The translations under genes and the position numbers were made by a program. From positions 1 through 9,577 of the forward strand of contig JAGCMZ010000241.1 of NCBI GenBank assembly GCA_017646225.1: a stretch of 9,577 nt of DNA, in the 5' to 3' direction. Of this stretch, positions 8,216 through 9,577 are shown piece by piece. Numbering within the stretch: position 1 is the stretch's first letter; the number at the start of each line of letters is the position of its first letter. The DNA is from Paludibacteraceae bacterium (GTDB taxonomy: Bacteria; Bacteroidota; Bacteroidia; Bacteroidales; Paludibacteraceae). The notes under the pieces are model-generated. The model had not been told where the DNA came from and ran no database searches. It saw only the letters and a list, made by a program, of their open reading frames with translations.

Positions 8216-9535
8216 ATGGAAAAACTATATAAAGCATTTTTGGCGTGCAACGGCGTTTGCACCGATAGCCGTGCCTGCCAGGCGGGCAATTTGTTTGTAT
8301 GCCTTAAGGGCGAAAACTTTGACGGCAACGACTACGCCGAAAAAGCGGTAGAAATGGGCGCTAAATACGTGCTTACCTCGCGCAAAGACCTCACCGAATC
8401 ACCCTATATCTACGTAGAAGATACCCTGCTAGCGCTTCAACAATTAGCAGCGCATCACCGCAAGGTGTTGGGCACCCCCATTGTGGGCATTACGGGTACC
8501 AACGGCAAAACCACTACCAAAGAATTGGTATCGGCCGTATTGGCTAAAAAATACAACGTACTTTACACCCTAGGCAACTTTAACAACCACATTGGCGTGC
8601 CCCTTACCCTGTTGCGCCTTACCAAACAGCACAACATGGCCGTAATAGAAATGGGTGCCAACCACCCTGGCGAAATTGCCTTTTTGGCCAATATAGTAAT
8701 GCCCGATGCAGGCCTTATTACCAACGTAGGTAAGGCGCACTTGGCTGGGTTTGGCAGCTTTGAGGGGGTAAAGAAAACCAAGGCCGAACTATACGGCAAC
8801 CTAAAAAGCCGAGGCAAAATGGTGTTTATAGACGATGATAATCCGCACCTTAAAGAAATGCTTGCTAACATAGAAAATGACGAATCGGTGAATCGACTCA
8901 ACAAACAAATCACCGAATCACCAATCCATTACGGCAGCGATGCTACCTTGCCCGTTAACGGCAAGGTGATAAGCTGTACGCCCTTTGTAAACATCAGCCT
9001 TAACATCGATGGCCAGAATTATACCGTAAACAGCCAGTTAATAGGCAGTTACAACGTAAGCAATATGCTTTCTGCGGCTTGCGTGGGCCACTATTTTGGA
9101 GTGCCTGCAGCCGACATTGCCGATGCGCTTGCCACCTACACTCCCACAAACAACCGTTCGCAACTAACCAAAACAGCGCGCAATACCTTAATTATAGATG
9201 CGTACAATGCCAACCCTACCAGCATGGAGGCGGCCCTACGCAACTTTGCCCTGATAGAAACCGATGGCAAGGCCGTTATTTTGGGCGATATGTTTGAACT
9301 GGGCGACGATAGTGCTGCCGAACACCAAAAAGTGGTAGCGCAATTAGCGCAATTGGGCATTACCGAGGCGTACCTATTGGGCGAAAACTTTAGTAAAACG
9401 CAGGGCGTAGGCACCCGTTTTGCCTCAACCCCTGCCTTTAAACAGTGGCTGGCCGAAAATCCGTTATCGGGCAAAACCCTGCTAATTAAAGGTTCTAACT
9501 CTATGAAGCTAACCACGCTGGTAGAGGGGTTATAG
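8216..9535 (+). CDS. murF: UDP-N-acetylmuramoyl-tripeptide--D-alanyl-D-alanine ligase
   Basis: MurF is the cytoplasmic ATP-dependent ligase that adds D-Ala-D-Ala to UDP-MurNAc-tripeptide, the last soluble step of the peptidoglycan precursor pathway. The 439-residue product has normal family length and order. The N-terminal UDP-binding domain has CTDSR (15-19) and LFVCLKGENFDG (26-37). The central ATPase domain has the P-loop GTNGKTTTKE (94-103), NFNNHIGVPL (121-130), IEMGANHPGEI (144-154), ITNVGKAHL (168-176) and IGSYNVSNMLSA (276-287). The C-terminal domain has NNRSQ (312-316), DAYNANPTSMEAAL (328-341), LGDMFELG (356-363) and LIKGSNSM (423-430). ATG 8216 is chosen because the family's N-terminus aligns there; the in-frame TTG at 8186 lies inside the terminator arm. 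Residues about 219-238 are encoded by repeat-like DNA and look longer than the usual linker. No neighbouring cell-wall gene is visible here. Confidence 0.97.
   Translation: MEKLYKAFLACNGVCTDSRACQAGNLFVCLKGENFDGNDYAEKAVEMGAKYVLTSRKDLTESPYIYVEDTLLALQQLAAHHRKVLGTPIVGITGTNGKTTTKELVSAVLAKKYNVLYTLGNFNNHIGVPLTLLRLTKQHNMAVIEMGANHPGEIAFLANIVMPDAGLITNVGKAHLAGFGSFEGVKKTKAELYGNLKSRGKMVFIDDDNPHLKEMLANIENDESVNRLNKQITESPIHYGSDATLPVNGKVISCTPFVNISLNIDGQNYTVNSQLIGSYNVSNMLSAACVGHYFGVPAADIADALATYTPTNNRSQLTKTARNTLIIDAYNANPTSMEAALRNFALIETDGKAVILGDMFELGDDSAAEHQKVVAQLAQLGITEAYLLGENFSKTQGVGTRFASTPAFKQWLAENPLSGKTLLIKGSNSMKLTTLVEGL
8882..8923 (+). repeat. Octamer-like repeat with inverted symmetry inside murF
   Basis: GAATCGGT (8882-8889) is followed directly by GAATCGAC (8890-8897), and AATCACCG (8908-8915) directly by AATCACCA (8916-8923). 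The two halves face each other: TCGGTGA (8885-8891) is the exact reverse complement of TCACCGA (8910-8916). The 13-mer TCACCGAATCACC at 8910-8922 also occurs at 8391-8403, again in frame as T-E-S-P. The segment encodes a loop of MurF without breaking the frame. Confidence 0.55.
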
Positions 9536-9541
9536 TTATCA

Positions 9542-9576
9542 ACAAGCTACAAGTGACAAGCGACAAGCAACAATCA
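9542..9576 (+). repeat. Heptanucleotide tandem repeat (ACAAGYN)n downstream of murF
   Basis: Five consecutive 7-base units are readable: ACAAGCT, ACAAGTG, ACAAGCG, ACAAGCA and ACAATCA. The first four share ACAAG plus a pyrimidine; the last is degenerate. The array begins six bases after the murF stop and may continue past the window. The 42 bases after murF contain no gene and no hairpin terminator that I can see. Confidence 0.75.
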
Positions 9577-9577
9577 A

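Noticed and set aside
8563..8913. Open frame on the - strand opposite murF (116 codons)
   Set aside because: It is a mirror of the murF coding bias; its translation resembles no protein and has no start context of its own.

Overview
The window looks like part of the chromosome of a Bacteroidota bacterium, most likely of the Bacteroidia. Three things support this. The giant first gene ends in a type IX secretion (T9SS) sorting domain, a system essentially confined to that phylum. The modules it carries are ones repeatedly seen in Bacteroidales surface proteins. The promoter motif before the last gene fits the phylum's TAnnTTTG -7 box, and no gene start has a convincing Shine-Dalgarno sequence. 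All genes lie on the + strand.

Positions 2-7693 are the 3' part of one enormous open frame: 2563 visible codons, with the real start left of the window. It encodes a secreted multidomain surface protein. In order it carries the end of a fibronectin-III-like domain, two carbohydrate-binding-like beta modules, an Ig-like domain, a CotH kinase-fold domain, a long stretch of unassigned beta-rich sequence, a CARDB-like domain, a right-handed parallel beta-helix, a W-x-G...DW...NW module, a beta-sandwich region and a C-terminal T9SS sorting domain. Four bases later, at 7698-8129, comes a 143-residue protein with a signal peptide, eight cysteines in its ectodomain, and a C-terminal P-L-D / membrane segment / basic tail that looks like a protein-sorting signal. 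The two genes look like one transcription unit, which closes with a strong hairpin terminator at 8154-8195.

A new transcription unit then begins. A -7-like box overlaps the end of the terminator and precedes murF (8216-9535), the ligase that completes the UDP-MurNAc-pentapeptide precursor of peptidoglycan. Positions 9536-9577 are non-coding and hold five copies of a 7-base tandem repeat (ACAAGYN) that runs off the window. A second, octamer-like repeat with inverted symmetry lies inside murF itself.

The surface-protein pair and murF have no evident functional link; the terminator separates them. The most unusual content is the fusion of a CotH kinase-type domain to a beta-helix and a T9SS signal, paired with a small cysteine-rich protein that may carry a sortase-like tail.
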